From contig CANQZS010000001.1 of assembly GCA_947628385.1 (NCBI GenBank), positions 1 through 41,723 of the forward strand: 41,723 nt of DNA. Direction: 5' to 3'. Shown here one piece after another: positions 25,685 through 34,046 of this stretch. Within the stretch, counting starts at the first letter, position 1; every line of letters starts with the position of its first letter. Under the pieces are notes generated by a model. It was not told the DNA's origin. It saw only the letters and a program-made list of their open reading frames with translations, and did not search any database. Both the position numbers and the translations under genes were made by a program. The DNA is from an uncultured Clostridia bacterium (GTDB lineage Bacteria > Bacillota > Clostridia > Oscillospirales > Ruminococcaceae).

Positions 25685-27070
25685 TCATATAGAGGAGTTA
25701 TTTTTGTTCTGTCTTTGTGTTAGTAAAAAATCATCTATACCTTTTATCTCCGGTGCAGACCACTCAGGACAGTCATAGCCGTGCTTATATAGCATTTGGG
25801 TGTTTTTTTCGACCGCATAAAATAAATTTGGAGACGTGAGTGTTACATACATATTATGTGAGCTCATTATATCAAGCTGCTTGCTTAAAACATCACATAC
25901 AGCCTGTTTCCCCCAATAAAGGCAACTGTATTCGTATCCGTTGTCCTTTATAATCTTACGCAGCGTTTTACTCGCCTTTGCAACGTGCGGGTTTGTAACC
26001 TTATCCATATCCAAAGCATTGACGATAGTCTTAACGCCGCTGCTTTTTATTTCCTTCAATACCTTGTCAAGCATTGAAGTAGCACTAACGCCGAGAATGG
26101 CGATATATGCGATATTCGGATTGTTATTAAACGCCGCCGCAACATCAGCTTTCAAAGCACCCTCCGTTAAACGGATAACGGTATTCGGTCCAAGCTCCGG
26201 GTTATTCATGGGGAAATGTATTCTGCACTGCCCCACCGTTCCCGAATTGAAACCGGAAGATGAATTGGTAATATACCGTAAACGTCCGCTGTCTGTACGA
26301 ACTTGGAAATTGACTATCTCGCCGTACTGGTTACGCACCGGAATCAGTATGCCCGGTGTGTATCTGAAACACCAAAAATCCGATACCTTGAAGAAGCCGG
26401 GGACGTTATCGAGAGGGATATTTAAGTGGTTATATAAATATGTTCCTATATATATACCCGCATAAATATTTCTTTTCAACATCGTCTTTAACTCCGGTTG
26501 TTCTGCGTAGAGAACGTCAAAGTCCATATCCATGAACTTCTCCAAAGCAGCCGGTTTCTTCTTTGGCAGTGAAAAGAGCTCCGGCAGAGTCCGATATTCA
26601 TTTGCCTGTATATCTTCCTCTGTAAGTCCTCTGCTGAGAAGCTTTTCCTTATGTTCTTTTCTAAGTGATAATTTTGGAATGTCAATCAATGACGAGTATA
26701 TCGTATCAAGCTGACTGTCCGTAAGATGTGACGTATCATCAATCGGTGTTTCTTTCTTGCGCGTGGTTTGGCGAACATTATCGGTCGTACCGAGACGCTT
26801 ATTTATCTCTCTTAACGCTTTCCGACCGGCTTCTTTGGTGTATTTCTCAACGCCCAATCCGAATCGGGTATATAAGGCGAGAGTCCCGCCGTGTTCATCA
26901 CATTTGACGCATCGCCATGTACCCTTGGCAATGTTGATGTTCAAGTGATAACCGTCTTTATCGCAGATAGGGCATTTAACATAGAATGAATTTTTAGAAC
27001 GTGCTTTTGGCGCACGCTCTAAACCTAATATGTCCGCTACTTGGGATATGGTAAAATCCATGTCAATCAT
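25685..27070 (-). CDS. CHC2 zinc-finger primase-like protein with toprim-like/DUF3854-like C-terminal region
   Basis: CHC2 finger 'CPICDKDGYHLNINIAKGTWRCVKCDEHGGTLALY'; 'RLTEGALKADVAAAF...YIAILGVSATSMLDKVLKEIKSSGVKTIVNALDMDK'. Confidence 0.85.
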   Translation of the reverse strand: MIDMDFTISQVADILGLERAPKARSKNSFYVKCPICDKDGYHLNINIAKGTWRCVKCDEHGGTLALYTRFGLGVEKYTKEAGRKALREINKRLGTTDNVRQTTRKKETPIDDTSHLTDSQLDTIYSSLIDIPKLSLRKEHKEKLLSRGLTEEDIQANEYRTLPELFSLPKKKPAALEKFMDMDFDVLYAEQPELKTMLKRNIYAGIYIGTYLYNHLNIPLDNVPGFFKVSDFWCFRYTPGILIPVRNQYGEIVNFQVRTDSGRLRYITNSSSGFNSGTVGQCRIHFPMNNPELGPNTVIRLTEGALKADVAAAFNNNPNIAYIAILGVSATSMLDKVLKEIKSSGVKTIVNALDMDKVTNPHVAKASKTLRKIIKDNGYEYSCLYWGKQAVCDVLSKQLDIMSSHNMYVTLTSPNLFYAVEKNTQMLYKHGYDCPEWSAPEIKGIDDFLLTQRQNKNNSSI

Positions 27071-27360
27071 GCCCCTTTCATGCCGTTTTCCTTATCTTTT
27101 AACAACTTTACTTCTGCTATCATGTCCGAAGTAAGCATTGACTCATCGCAAAACTGTGCGACTTCTGCCGGCTCATCTATATATGGAATTACGCTCCAAA
27201 GGAATCCGGCAAGTTGGTCTTTTGAGTAATTCTTGTTTACCAGACCATATCCGATAAGGTTCTGCAGAAAAGCAGTCGCAATACCGCTGCCGACAGCAGA
27301 AATTTTATTGTTGCGATACCAGTTGATAAAGGCTTCTTTATTGAAAAACTCTGTATTCAT
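27067..27360 (-). CDS. Hypothetical protein (97 aa)
   Basis: Operonic with the primase gene (overlapping stop/start). Confidence 0.6.
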   Translation of the reverse strand: MNTEFFNKEAFINWYRNNKISAVGSGIATAFLQNLIGYGLVNKNYSKDQLAGFLWSVIPYIDEPAEVAQFCDESMLTSDMIAEVKLLKDKENGMKGA

Positions 27361-27378
27361 GATTTTCTCCTCCTTTTA

Positions 27379-27792
27379 TTACGCCGATTTCTTGACTTCA
27401 CGATAGTATTCGGAATAGTACACCATGTGCATTATAAGGTGGAGATGATTTATCTCATCCCTTATCCCCTCGAATACCTCATAGCAGCCTTTCATACTGC
27501 GCGGCAGTCCTACAACGTTACCGTGACCGTTTTTATCCAGAAACGGCATTGTTTCTTTTGAAACGTCGAAGTATAAGAAATTATCGTGTATCCGGCTAAG
27601 CAGTATTTCAGGCATAACAGATATGTCGATGTCTATTCTGTAATACTTCCCTGTATTGCCTATTTCGTGATAAAGGATATACGGAATTTTATCACTGCCT
27701 TTTTCACAGTTGCCTTTCATATATATCCAATCACAATTCTTATAGGTCACAGCCGCGTCAAGCAGCTTTAAGTTTATCTGTTCGTATGTCAT
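27379..27792 (-). CDS. Hypothetical protein (137 aa)
   Basis: Operonic ORF with RBS (AGGAGG); no recognised domain. Confidence 0.6.
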   Translation of the reverse strand: MTYEQINLKLLDAAVTYKNCDWIYMKGNCEKGSDKIPYILYHEIGNTGKYYRIDIDISVMPEILLSRIHDNFLYFDVSKETMPFLDKNGHGNVVGLPRSMKGCYEVFEGIRDEINHLHLIMHMVYYSEYYREVKKSA

Positions 27793-27809
27793 GTTTATAA
27801 CCTCCTTTT

Positions 27810-27844
27810 CCTACGCGAGCGGTAAGAAATACCGCCCGCGCAGG
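27810..27844. repeat. GC-rich intercistronic hairpin without T-tract
   Basis: CCTACGCGAGCGGT aagaaat ACCGCCCGCGCAGG. Confidence 0.6.
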
Positions 27845-27854
27845 AGTAAAAAAA

Positions 27855-28583
27855 TTACATATTTGCGAGAATAATCTCCGCAGCTTTCTTGTATTCGGGG
27901 TGTTTCGCCGAGTTATACTTTGTCGCAAGGAACTTTATATAATCGGGGTTCTGACCGTTTATCTCACCGAGCGTCTGACCGTAATACTGACCTCTGATAG
28001 CTATAACGAGTTTCAAAGCGTCTTCCAGGGTTTCGGGAAGTTTCGGTGCTTCAGCCGGTTTTCTTGCCGCTGTGTTTGCTGTTCCCTTCTGCGCCGGAGT
28101 TTTTACTGCCGGTGTGTTGGGAACGAGCGGGTTATTTGCAAGCTGCGGAACAGCCGGAATACCCGCATCACACGGTATAGGTTCGGGATTGTCGCCGTAG
28201 CAGTTAGCCGTACCGAATCCTGCGTTTGCAAGTGCGCGACCTTTAGCCGACGTACAAGCCATTTCGATAGCCTTTTCCGTATCACCGGAGAATACACAGC
28301 TTCCGCTGCTCTTACTGATAACGTCACCGTTCATGGTGATAACACAGGTAGCCTTGAACAAGTTGAGCTTTTCGATAAACTCAATTTGTGAATCGTCGAT
28401 AACACCGACAATATTATTTTCGGTGCAGTAAACCTGAAACCAAAGCACTCTGTCCTGAACTAACAGATACTTACGTACCTCGCCGTTCTTATCAGCGATG
28501 TCGATAAGATATGAAGCCGGGGAGAATGAGCATTTACGTACTCCATACTCCTTAATCTCTGTTTTTTCGTTTTTCTTTGTCAT
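27855..28583 (-). CDS. Rad52/Erf-like single-strand annealing recombination protein (tentative)
   Basis: 'SGSCVFSGDTEKAIEMACTSAKGRALANAGFGTANC' resembles the Rad52/Erf-type signature; C-terminal 'RGQYYGQTLGEINGQNPDYIKFLA' motif common in phage/ICE recombination proteins. Confidence 0.55.
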   Translation of the reverse strand: MTKKNEKTEIKEYGVRKCSFSPASYLIDIADKNGEVRKYLLVQDRVLWFQVYCTENNIVGVIDDSQIEFIEKLNLFKATCVITMNGDVISKSSGSCVFSGDTEKAIEMACTSAKGRALANAGFGTANCYGDNPEPIPCDAGIPAVPQLANNPLVPNTPAVKTPAQKGTANTAARKPAEAPKLPETLEDALKLVIAIRGQYYGQTLGEINGQNPDYIKFLATKYNSAKHPEYKKAAEIILANM

Positions 28584-28604
28584 AATTCTTTCTCCTTTCT
28601 TTTA

Positions 28605-29462
28605 TTAAGTACGGTTGTTTTTCATAGCAAGCCGTTCTTCTTCGCGTCTTTGCAAACCCTGCTGAACAAGAGGAATACACGTGGTATTCTCCCAGATTTC
28701 GATGTATCTGGTAACACTGTGCATCATGCGGAACATATCCTCATCACTGACGTTGATAGCCGCTTCCGTTACGACGTTAAACTTTTTGGAGTCGTATGCC
28801 GTAGCTCCGTTCTGCTGCTCTTTGACAGCGGCAATACCATTGGTAATTTTGATGTACCACGGATAGTTGCTGACCTGTCCGTCACTGCGTATTGGCGTGT
28901 GGGTTATGCTTAATTTTGTCACAGGCGCAGTCCCCATTGTTCTGTTTATTTGATAAACATTAACTCTGTCCTGCGTATGTGTAAAATCAGGCTGCCCCGC
29001 CTCTGACACTTTGGAGTTGAGAACTTCCTGAAATACCTGCTTGTACTCCTGCCCTACCTGCAAAATGTTGTCGGCTGTAACGCCTTTTTCGGATGTAGCA
29101 GCCTTATACAGATTCTGCAGGTTCTTATAGGTGCCGTTAAGCATCTTAACAACTCTCTCCGACAAGACATAACCCGACTTCGTAGGCTCGGATTTAGAGA
29201 TAGTCTGCTTCGCAGCTTTATACAGCCGATAAATCGTGTCAATGCTAAGATTAGCCTTCGCAGTAACACTTTTATCGCCGGTTCCGTTGGAATAGTCGCA
29301 GATATGACACAAGATAGTGCTTTTGGGTGCATGATGTCCGCCTCCGCTGCCGTGAAGATTTGCGTAGTCTTCAATGTTCGCGGGAATTAGGTTGTCGCAA
29401 AAGTCAATGACTTTGTTTTTGCCGTTTGTTTTTGTGATGTTTGTACTGACAAAATTTGCCAT
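28605..29462 (-). CDS. Hypothetical protein, first gene of the transfer/replication operon
   Basis: 285 aa, RBS AAAGGAGG; no confidently recognised domain. Confidence 0.65.
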   Translation of the reverse strand: MANFVSTNITKTNGKNKVIDFCDNLIPANIEDYANLHGSGGGHHAPKSTILCHICDYSNGTGDKSVTAKANLSIDTIYRLYKAAKQTISKSEPTKSGYVLSERVVKMLNGTYKNLQNLYKAATSEKGVTADNILQVGQEYKQVFQEVLNSKVSEAGQPDFTHTQDRVNVYQINRTMGTAPVTKLSITHTPIRSDGQVSNYPWYIKITNGIAAVKEQQNGATAYDSKKFNVVTEAAINVSDEDMFRMMHSVTRYIEIWENTTCIPLVQQGLQRREEERLAMKNNRT

Positions 29463-29502
29463 GTATTTTTACCTCCTTTATAAAATTTGTTGTGTGTGTA
29501 TA

Positions 29503-29648
29503 GAAAAAAAGACAACGAAAATATATATAATTCGCTGTCTTTTAACTTGGGGAAATAAAAAAAGAGAGAAAGTATACAACTTTCCCTCTTAAAAATAAAG
29601 CTTCATATCTTTATGATTTTATTATATCACTTTTTCAGTATTTGTCAA
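29503..29648 (-). promoter_or_regulatory. Promoter + GATATGAAG + two tandem terminator hairpins: leader of the large minus-strand operon
   Basis: Reverse complement: TTGACA-16-TATAAT AAAATCATAAAGATATGAAGCTTTATTTTT AAGAGGGAAAGTtgtatACTTTCTCTCTTTTTTT, then AAAAGACAGCGAA..TTCGTTGTCTTTTTTT. Confidence 0.72.
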
Positions 29649-29720
29649 TCATTTTTTTAGCTATACAATTTGAACAAATACAGCCTTTCAAGATTAAATA
29701 AAGTTTATACATTTTTTCAT

Positions 29721-29762
29721 CAAAAAAACGTGAAAAAAGTCCTATCTAATATATAGGGGGAG
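29721..29762 (+). repeat. A-rich ~40-bp block, near-identical inverted copy at 14875-14916
   Basis: CAAAAAAACGTGAAAAAAGTCCTATCTAATATATAGGGGG vs CAAAAAAACGTGAAAAAACGCTTATCTAATTTATAGGGGG (reverse complement of 14875-14916). Confidence 0.75.
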
Positions 29763-29785
29763 TTAAAGAGAAAAAAGGTTCGTAG

Positions 29786-29892
29786 GCTTTTTTGAGTGAC
29801 CTATCAATATCGACCGGCTTATAAGCTTATAAATAGAACAAAAAAGTCCTTTCCTTAATTTTTTGTTATCCCGATAGGTCGCTCCAAAAAGC
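29786..29892. repeat. Large stem-loop/cruciform in divergent hub
   Basis: Arms GCTTTTTTGAGTGACCTATC / GATAGGTCGCTCCAAAAAGC (18/20), with inner 14-bp perfect palindrome TTATAAGCTTATAA (29819-29832) and inner AACAAAAAA/TTTTTTGTT hairpin. Confidence 0.75.
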
Positions 29893-29901
29893 GTATGAGC
29901 T

Positions 29902-30002
29902 TTATGTAGGGGTGGGACAACCCGAATTTAAGCTCGATGTAAAGCGAGAAGTTGTATATGTATAACAGTTCACTGTGACGGATTTGCATACAGCAGTCCA
30001 CT
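29902..30002 (+). repeat. Dispersed intergenic two-hairpin repeat, copy G (opposite orientation, upstream of plus-strand operon)
   Basis: TTATGTAGGGGTGGGACAACCCGAATTTAAGCTCGatgtaaagCGAGAAGTTGTATATGTATAACAGTTCAC...GCAGTCCAC. Confidence 0.75.
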
Positions 30003-30034
30003 GTACATTTCCATTGCAAAGGAGAGGGTTTACA

Positions 30035-30262
30035 ATGAAAACAGAAGAAAAGAAGATACAGGGTATAACGCGCATAGTCGATGAAGTTATTGCCACGCTT
30101 GTGTTTGTGGCGGTCGGACTATGGATAATGACGATGTGGTTGTGTATGAACACGACCTTTAACGTTATAAGCTTCATTATAGCGTTTTTGTCCGTGACAC
30201 TCTCAATTATAACAGAGGTTGTATGGGACAGAAAATTAAAAAATTGCGGATATAAGGAATGA
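30035..30262 (+). CDS. Small membrane protein
   Basis: MKTEEKKIQGITRIVDEVIATLVFVAVGLWIM... two TM segments; RBS AAAGGAGAGGG. Confidence 0.6.
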   Translation: MKTEEKKIQGITRIVDEVIATLVFVAVGLWIMTMWLCMNTTFNVISFIIAFLSVTLSIITEVVWDRKLKNCGYKE

Positions 30263-30273
30263 GGGGAAAGACA

Positions 30274-31101
30274 ATGAACAAGACAAAGATTGAGTGGTGT
30301 GATGCAACATGGAACCCTGTTACCGGCTGCCGGCATGGGTGCGATTATTGTTATGCTCGCAAACTGGCAAAGCGGTTTTCATACGACGGTCAGGAGCGCG
30401 ATGCTTCAATGGAATTGCAGAGCAAATGGTTACACGACTCGGCAGCGTTGAAGTCGGGAGTGGGAAATACAGTCTTGGAATATCCGGTCAACCTTACAGA
30501 TGGACGTGTTGTACCTTATCCGTTTGACTTTGCGCCGACGTTCCATCGTTACCGTCTTAATGAACTGGCACACATGGCAAAGCCGAGGAACATATTCGTT
30601 TGCAGTATGGCAGACCTTTTCGGCTCTTGGGTGTCTGAGGAATGGATAAAAGCAGTGTTTGAGGCTTGCAAGCAAGCTCCACAGCATCGTTATCTGTTCC
30701 TGACGAAAAACTCAAACAGATACATTGACCTCGACAATAAGCGTATCTTGCCGTGGTCGGAGAATTTTTGGTTTGGTACGACGGTAACTCGCCCGACCGA
30801 CGAGTTTACATGGTTTGAGGGTAGGAAATATCATTGGTTTTTATCCATAGAGCCTATGCTCGAACGGTTTGGACCTATATCGGGAATGGAACATCTGCCG
30901 GAATGGATAATCATCGGCGCAGAGACAGGCAACAGAAAAGACAAGGTTGTTCCCAAGAAGGAGTGGGTAGACGACATTGTAGACTTCTGCGACAGATACA
31001 ATATCCCGTTATTTATGAAGGACAGCCTTGTGCCGATAATGGGCGAGGAAAACATGCGCAGAGAGTTTCCATGGGAAAAGGCAGGTGATAGTAATGAATG
31101 A
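30274..31101 (+). CDS. DUF5131 (phage Gp37/Gp68-like) protein, Cys-rich radical-SAM-like motif
   Basis: MNKTKIEWCDATWNPVTGCRHGCDYCYARKLAKRF ... FLTKNSNRYIDL ... WFLSIEPMLERFGPISGMEHLPEWIIIGAETGNRKDKVVPKKEWV. Confidence 0.9.
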   Translation: MNKTKIEWCDATWNPVTGCRHGCDYCYARKLAKRFSYDGQERDASMELQSKWLHDSAALKSGVGNTVLEYPVNLTDGRVVPYPFDFAPTFHRYRLNELAHMAKPRNIFVCSMADLFGSWVSEEWIKAVFEACKQAPQHRYLFLTKNSNRYIDLDNKRILPWSENFWFGTTVTRPTDEFTWFEGRKYHWFLSIEPMLERFGPISGMEHLPEWIIIGAETGNRKDKVVPKKEWVDDIVDFCDRYNIPLFMKDSLVPIMGEENMRREFPWEKAGDSNE

Positions 31102-31555
31102 TATAGCTGCAATAACTGTTATAATCATTATTCTCGTTTTAGCGATAATAGCCTGCTGTGTCATAAAAGAGTTTACCTCTGTGGGGAAGAAGCTAAAAGT
31201 AGAACGTATATTGAAAGTTATAGGGACTGTGTGTTGTATAGGAATAATAGCAGCATTGATAACAGTGGTAACTATAACCGATAGAAATATGAAAGAACAA
31301 AACAAAGATAAAATGATTGTAACTGTAACACCCACAGTGCAAACAGAACAGATAACTTCCTATGATGAGATATACATATATGGCTACAAACCTGACGGAA
31401 CGCTCTATGAGGGCAGCGGCGAAAAGAAGTATGACGTATACAGTACGGGGAGTTTTAATAATACTTGCATAAAAGTCAGATGTACTGTTGAAGACGCAAA
31501 TAATCTTTTGGAAATGGCGCGGGAATGTAATATTGAGATAAAAAAGGCTGAATAA
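31094..31555 (+). CDS. Membrane protein with 'IYGYKxDGTLYEGSGE' domain (paralog 1)
   Basis: Two N-terminal TM segments then VTPTVQTEQITSYDEIYIYGYKPDGTLYEGSGEKKYDVY...IKVRCTVEDANNLLEMARECNIEIKKAE. Confidence 0.75.
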   Translation: MNDIAAITVIIIILVLAIIACCVIKEFTSVGKKLKVERILKVIGTVCCIGIIAALITVVTITDRNMKEQNKDKMIVTVTPTVQTEQITSYDEIYIYGYKPDGTLYEGSGEKKYDVYSTGSFNNTCIKVRCTVEDANNLLEMARECNIEIKKAE

Positions 31556-31579
31556 GTAAAACAGAAAGGATTGATTAAA

Positions 31580-32041
31580 ATGCAAAGTGAGGCAATTATA
31601 ACTGCCATAAATGCGCTTGCCGAGAAGGTTGGCATAGCAGTTGACTGGACATCATCGAATATAGTTCCTTGTGTACAGGAAATCGCAAATAAGTACGTCG
31701 CGATGAAGATAACGTCCTCGTATGTATGGTTGGGTATAGGAATTATTTGTATAATAGCCGCACTTGTCTTTTTGCTTATAGCGAATAGACAAAGCAAAAG
31801 TTTCGACAATTATTCTCAACAATGTCGTCAAGCGAAAAAAGAAAACGCTGACGATGAAGATTTGAAAATGTTATGCAAAAAACGTGACAATGCGAAAGAA
31901 CTTGCATATTGGTATTATTTTGTAGCCACTTTATTTGGTATCGGCGGAGTTGTGATAATAATACCAACAATATTTACTTTGGTAAAATATTATATGGCTC
32001 CCGAAATACAGGTAATTGAATATATACAGTATTTGATGTAA
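31580..32041 (+). CDS. Membrane protein, hypothetical
   Basis: Two TM segments: YVWLGIGIICIIAALVFLLIA and YYFVATLFGIGGVVIIIPTIFTLV; RBS AGAAAGG. Confidence 0.65.
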   Translation: MQSEAIITAINALAEKVGIAVDWTSSNIVPCVQEIANKYVAMKITSSYVWLGIGIICIIAALVFLLIANRQSKSFDNYSQQCRQAKKENADDEDLKMLCKKRDNAKELAYWYYFVATLFGIGGVVIIIPTIFTLVKYYMAPEIQVIEYIQYLM

Positions 32042-32073
32042 TTCATCAAATTCTTGAAAGGAGAAAATGAAAA

Positions 32074-33180
32074 ATGCGGTTTAAGGTTTCAAAAAATCAG
32101 TTCCGTAACGCCGTAAAGATGGCTATAAAGGCAGTAACACATACGCCGCAATTACTGATTCTGTCAGGGTTGCACATAGAGGCATTCGCAGACGGCAGAG
32201 TAAGCGTGACCGGCAACGGTGTATCGGTGATAGCAAAGGCATGGATAGATAACGTCGATGTCAAAGAGCCGGGTTCAGCCATTGTAAACGCTCAAATGCT
32301 GAACAGAATGGTACAGACAATATCCGAAGATTTAATTGAGATATTCACCGATGATGATAACAAAAGCACCGTTATAAAGTATGGTCGGAGCCGATTAAAG
32401 CTTAATACTATAGAGGGTGTCTTCCCTACATATATGGACTTCAACCCCGACTATAGTATTGAAATGGACGGCTCTGTATTGGCGGATATGTTCAATAAGG
32501 TTGTCGCCTTCGCTTCAGACGAAAATACACATCTTGCCTCCTGTGCAGGTGTCAGCTTTAAGGTTGATGGCGGAGTGGTGGAGCTTGCCGGAACAGATAC
32601 ACGCCGGCTTGCCTGTGTAAAACAGGTGATAGATGATACAGAGGAAACATTCTCGGTTGTACTGCCGACGAACGGAATTAAGCTTTTTCTCGGCAATAAA
32701 GACGAGGAATGGTTCACTATCGAAACGGATTTACGGACTATCCGGTTCAGGTCAAAGACTTGTCAAATATATATGAGCCTTTTGGACGGAACGTTTATGA
32801 GCTATGATAAAGTGCTGAATGTAAGTCCGAGAATAACGGCGACTATGGATAAGGGTGAGCTTACCAACGCCGTAAGCAGAGCGATGCTGATGTCAGGTAT
32901 GGCTTTTGGACCGGACAAACCTCCCGTTGTAATGGATGTGTATAATCACAAGGTTTTGATTATGTGCAGAGCGTCCAACGGTACATATAGTGAAGAACTG
33001 TCGGCAGATATTGACGGCGAGGATATAAAGATAGGCTTTAACTGTATATATCTGTATGACGTTATAAGCCGATGTGACAATGACACCGTTACACTTGAAC
33101 TCACCGAACCGCTTAAAGCCGCGCTTGTTCATGATAACGGTGCAACATATCTTACAATGCCGATGCGGTTATTGACATAA
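32074..33180 (+). CDS. dnaN: DnaN-like DNA polymerase III beta sliding clamp
   Basis: Clamp-like three-domain length (368 aa), 'LAGTDTRRLACVKQ', C-terminal 'TYLTMPMRLLT' (canonical clamp MPMRL ending). Confidence 0.85.
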   Translation: MRFKVSKNQFRNAVKMAIKAVTHTPQLLILSGLHIEAFADGRVSVTGNGVSVIAKAWIDNVDVKEPGSAIVNAQMLNRMVQTISEDLIEIFTDDDNKSTVIKYGRSRLKLNTIEGVFPTYMDFNPDYSIEMDGSVLADMFNKVVAFASDENTHLASCAGVSFKVDGGVVELAGTDTRRLACVKQVIDDTEETFSVVLPTNGIKLFLGNKDEEWFTIETDLRTIRFRSKTCQIYMSLLDGTFMSYDKVLNVSPRITATMDKGELTNAVSRAMLMSGMAFGPDKPPVVMDVYNHKVLIMCRASNGTYSEELSADIDGEDIKIGFNCIYLYDVISRCDNDTVTLELTEPLKAALVHDNGATYLTMPMRLLT

Positions 33181-33195
33181 ACGAGGTATAAACCA

Positions 33196-34032
33196 ATGGA
33201 TAAGGAAAAGGCAGCGATTGAAAGGTTGCAAATAGGCGCAGAAGCCGCCGAAACCTACTATAACGCACCGCTGATTGTCTGTTACAGCGGCGGTAAGGAC
33301 AGTGACGTACTGCTTCAGCTTGCACTTAACAGCGGTATCAGGTTTGAGGTACTTCACACGCATACGACCGCTGACGCACCGGAAACAGTCTATCATGTTA
33401 CCGAAACATTCCGCAGACTGGAAGAACACGGTATCAAATGCGCAAGAGAATATCCGACGTATAAAGGTAATCCTACCTCGATGTGGCAGTTAATACCACA
33501 AAAGAAATTGCCGCCTACAAGACTTATGCGATACTGCTGTGATGTATTGAAGGAACAGGGCGGTAAAAATCGTGCCATTGCCACAGGTGTACGGTGGAAT
33601 GAAAGCTCGGCAAGGTCTAAGCGCGGTATCTATGAAGATGCTGCTCATAAACCCGAGAACAGAATAGTCATCAACAATGACAACGACGAAAAACGCAGAT
33701 GGTTTGAACGGTGCGAGATACAGGCTAAGACGGTTATAAACCCCATAATCGACTGGACGGATGCCGAGGTTTGGGACTATATTGCAGACAATAAAATACC
33801 GTGCAATCCGTTATACTGTGAGGGGTTCAAACGTGTCGGTTGTATCGGATGCCCGTTGGCAAACAAGCATAACAGGCAGATAGAGTTCCAAAGATACCCG
33901 AAATACAGACAGATGTATATACACGCGTTCGATAGGATGCTAAAGGTACGTGAAACAGAAGGAAAAGACAATCGTACATGGAACGACGGGTATGACGTGT
34001 TCAGGTGGTGGATGGGCGAAGATAAAGGATAA
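33196..34032 (+). CDS. PAPS reductase/PP-loop family protein
   Basis: PP-loop 'LIVCYSGGKDSDVLLQLAL'; 'AIATGVRWNESSAR'; 'CNPLYCEGFKRVGCIGCPLANK'. Confidence 0.88.
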   Translation: MDKEKAAIERLQIGAEAAETYYNAPLIVCYSGGKDSDVLLQLALNSGIRFEVLHTHTTADAPETVYHVTETFRRLEEHGIKCAREYPTYKGNPTSMWQLIPQKKLPPTRLMRYCCDVLKEQGGKNRAIATGVRWNESSARSKRGIYEDAAHKPENRIVINNDNDEKRRWFERCEIQAKTVINPIIDWTDAEVWDYIADNKIPCNPLYCEGFKRVGCIGCPLANKHNRQIEFQRYPKYRQMYIHAFDRMLKVRETEGKDNRTWNDGYDVFRWWMGEDKG

Positions 34033-34046
34033 GGGGGATTTTACAA

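Noticed and set aside
15021-29462. Complete conjugation system
   Set aside because: VirD4, VirB6/TrbL, VirB2-like and a hydrolase are present but no VirB4 ATPase or relaxase was recognised in the window, so completeness cannot be claimed.
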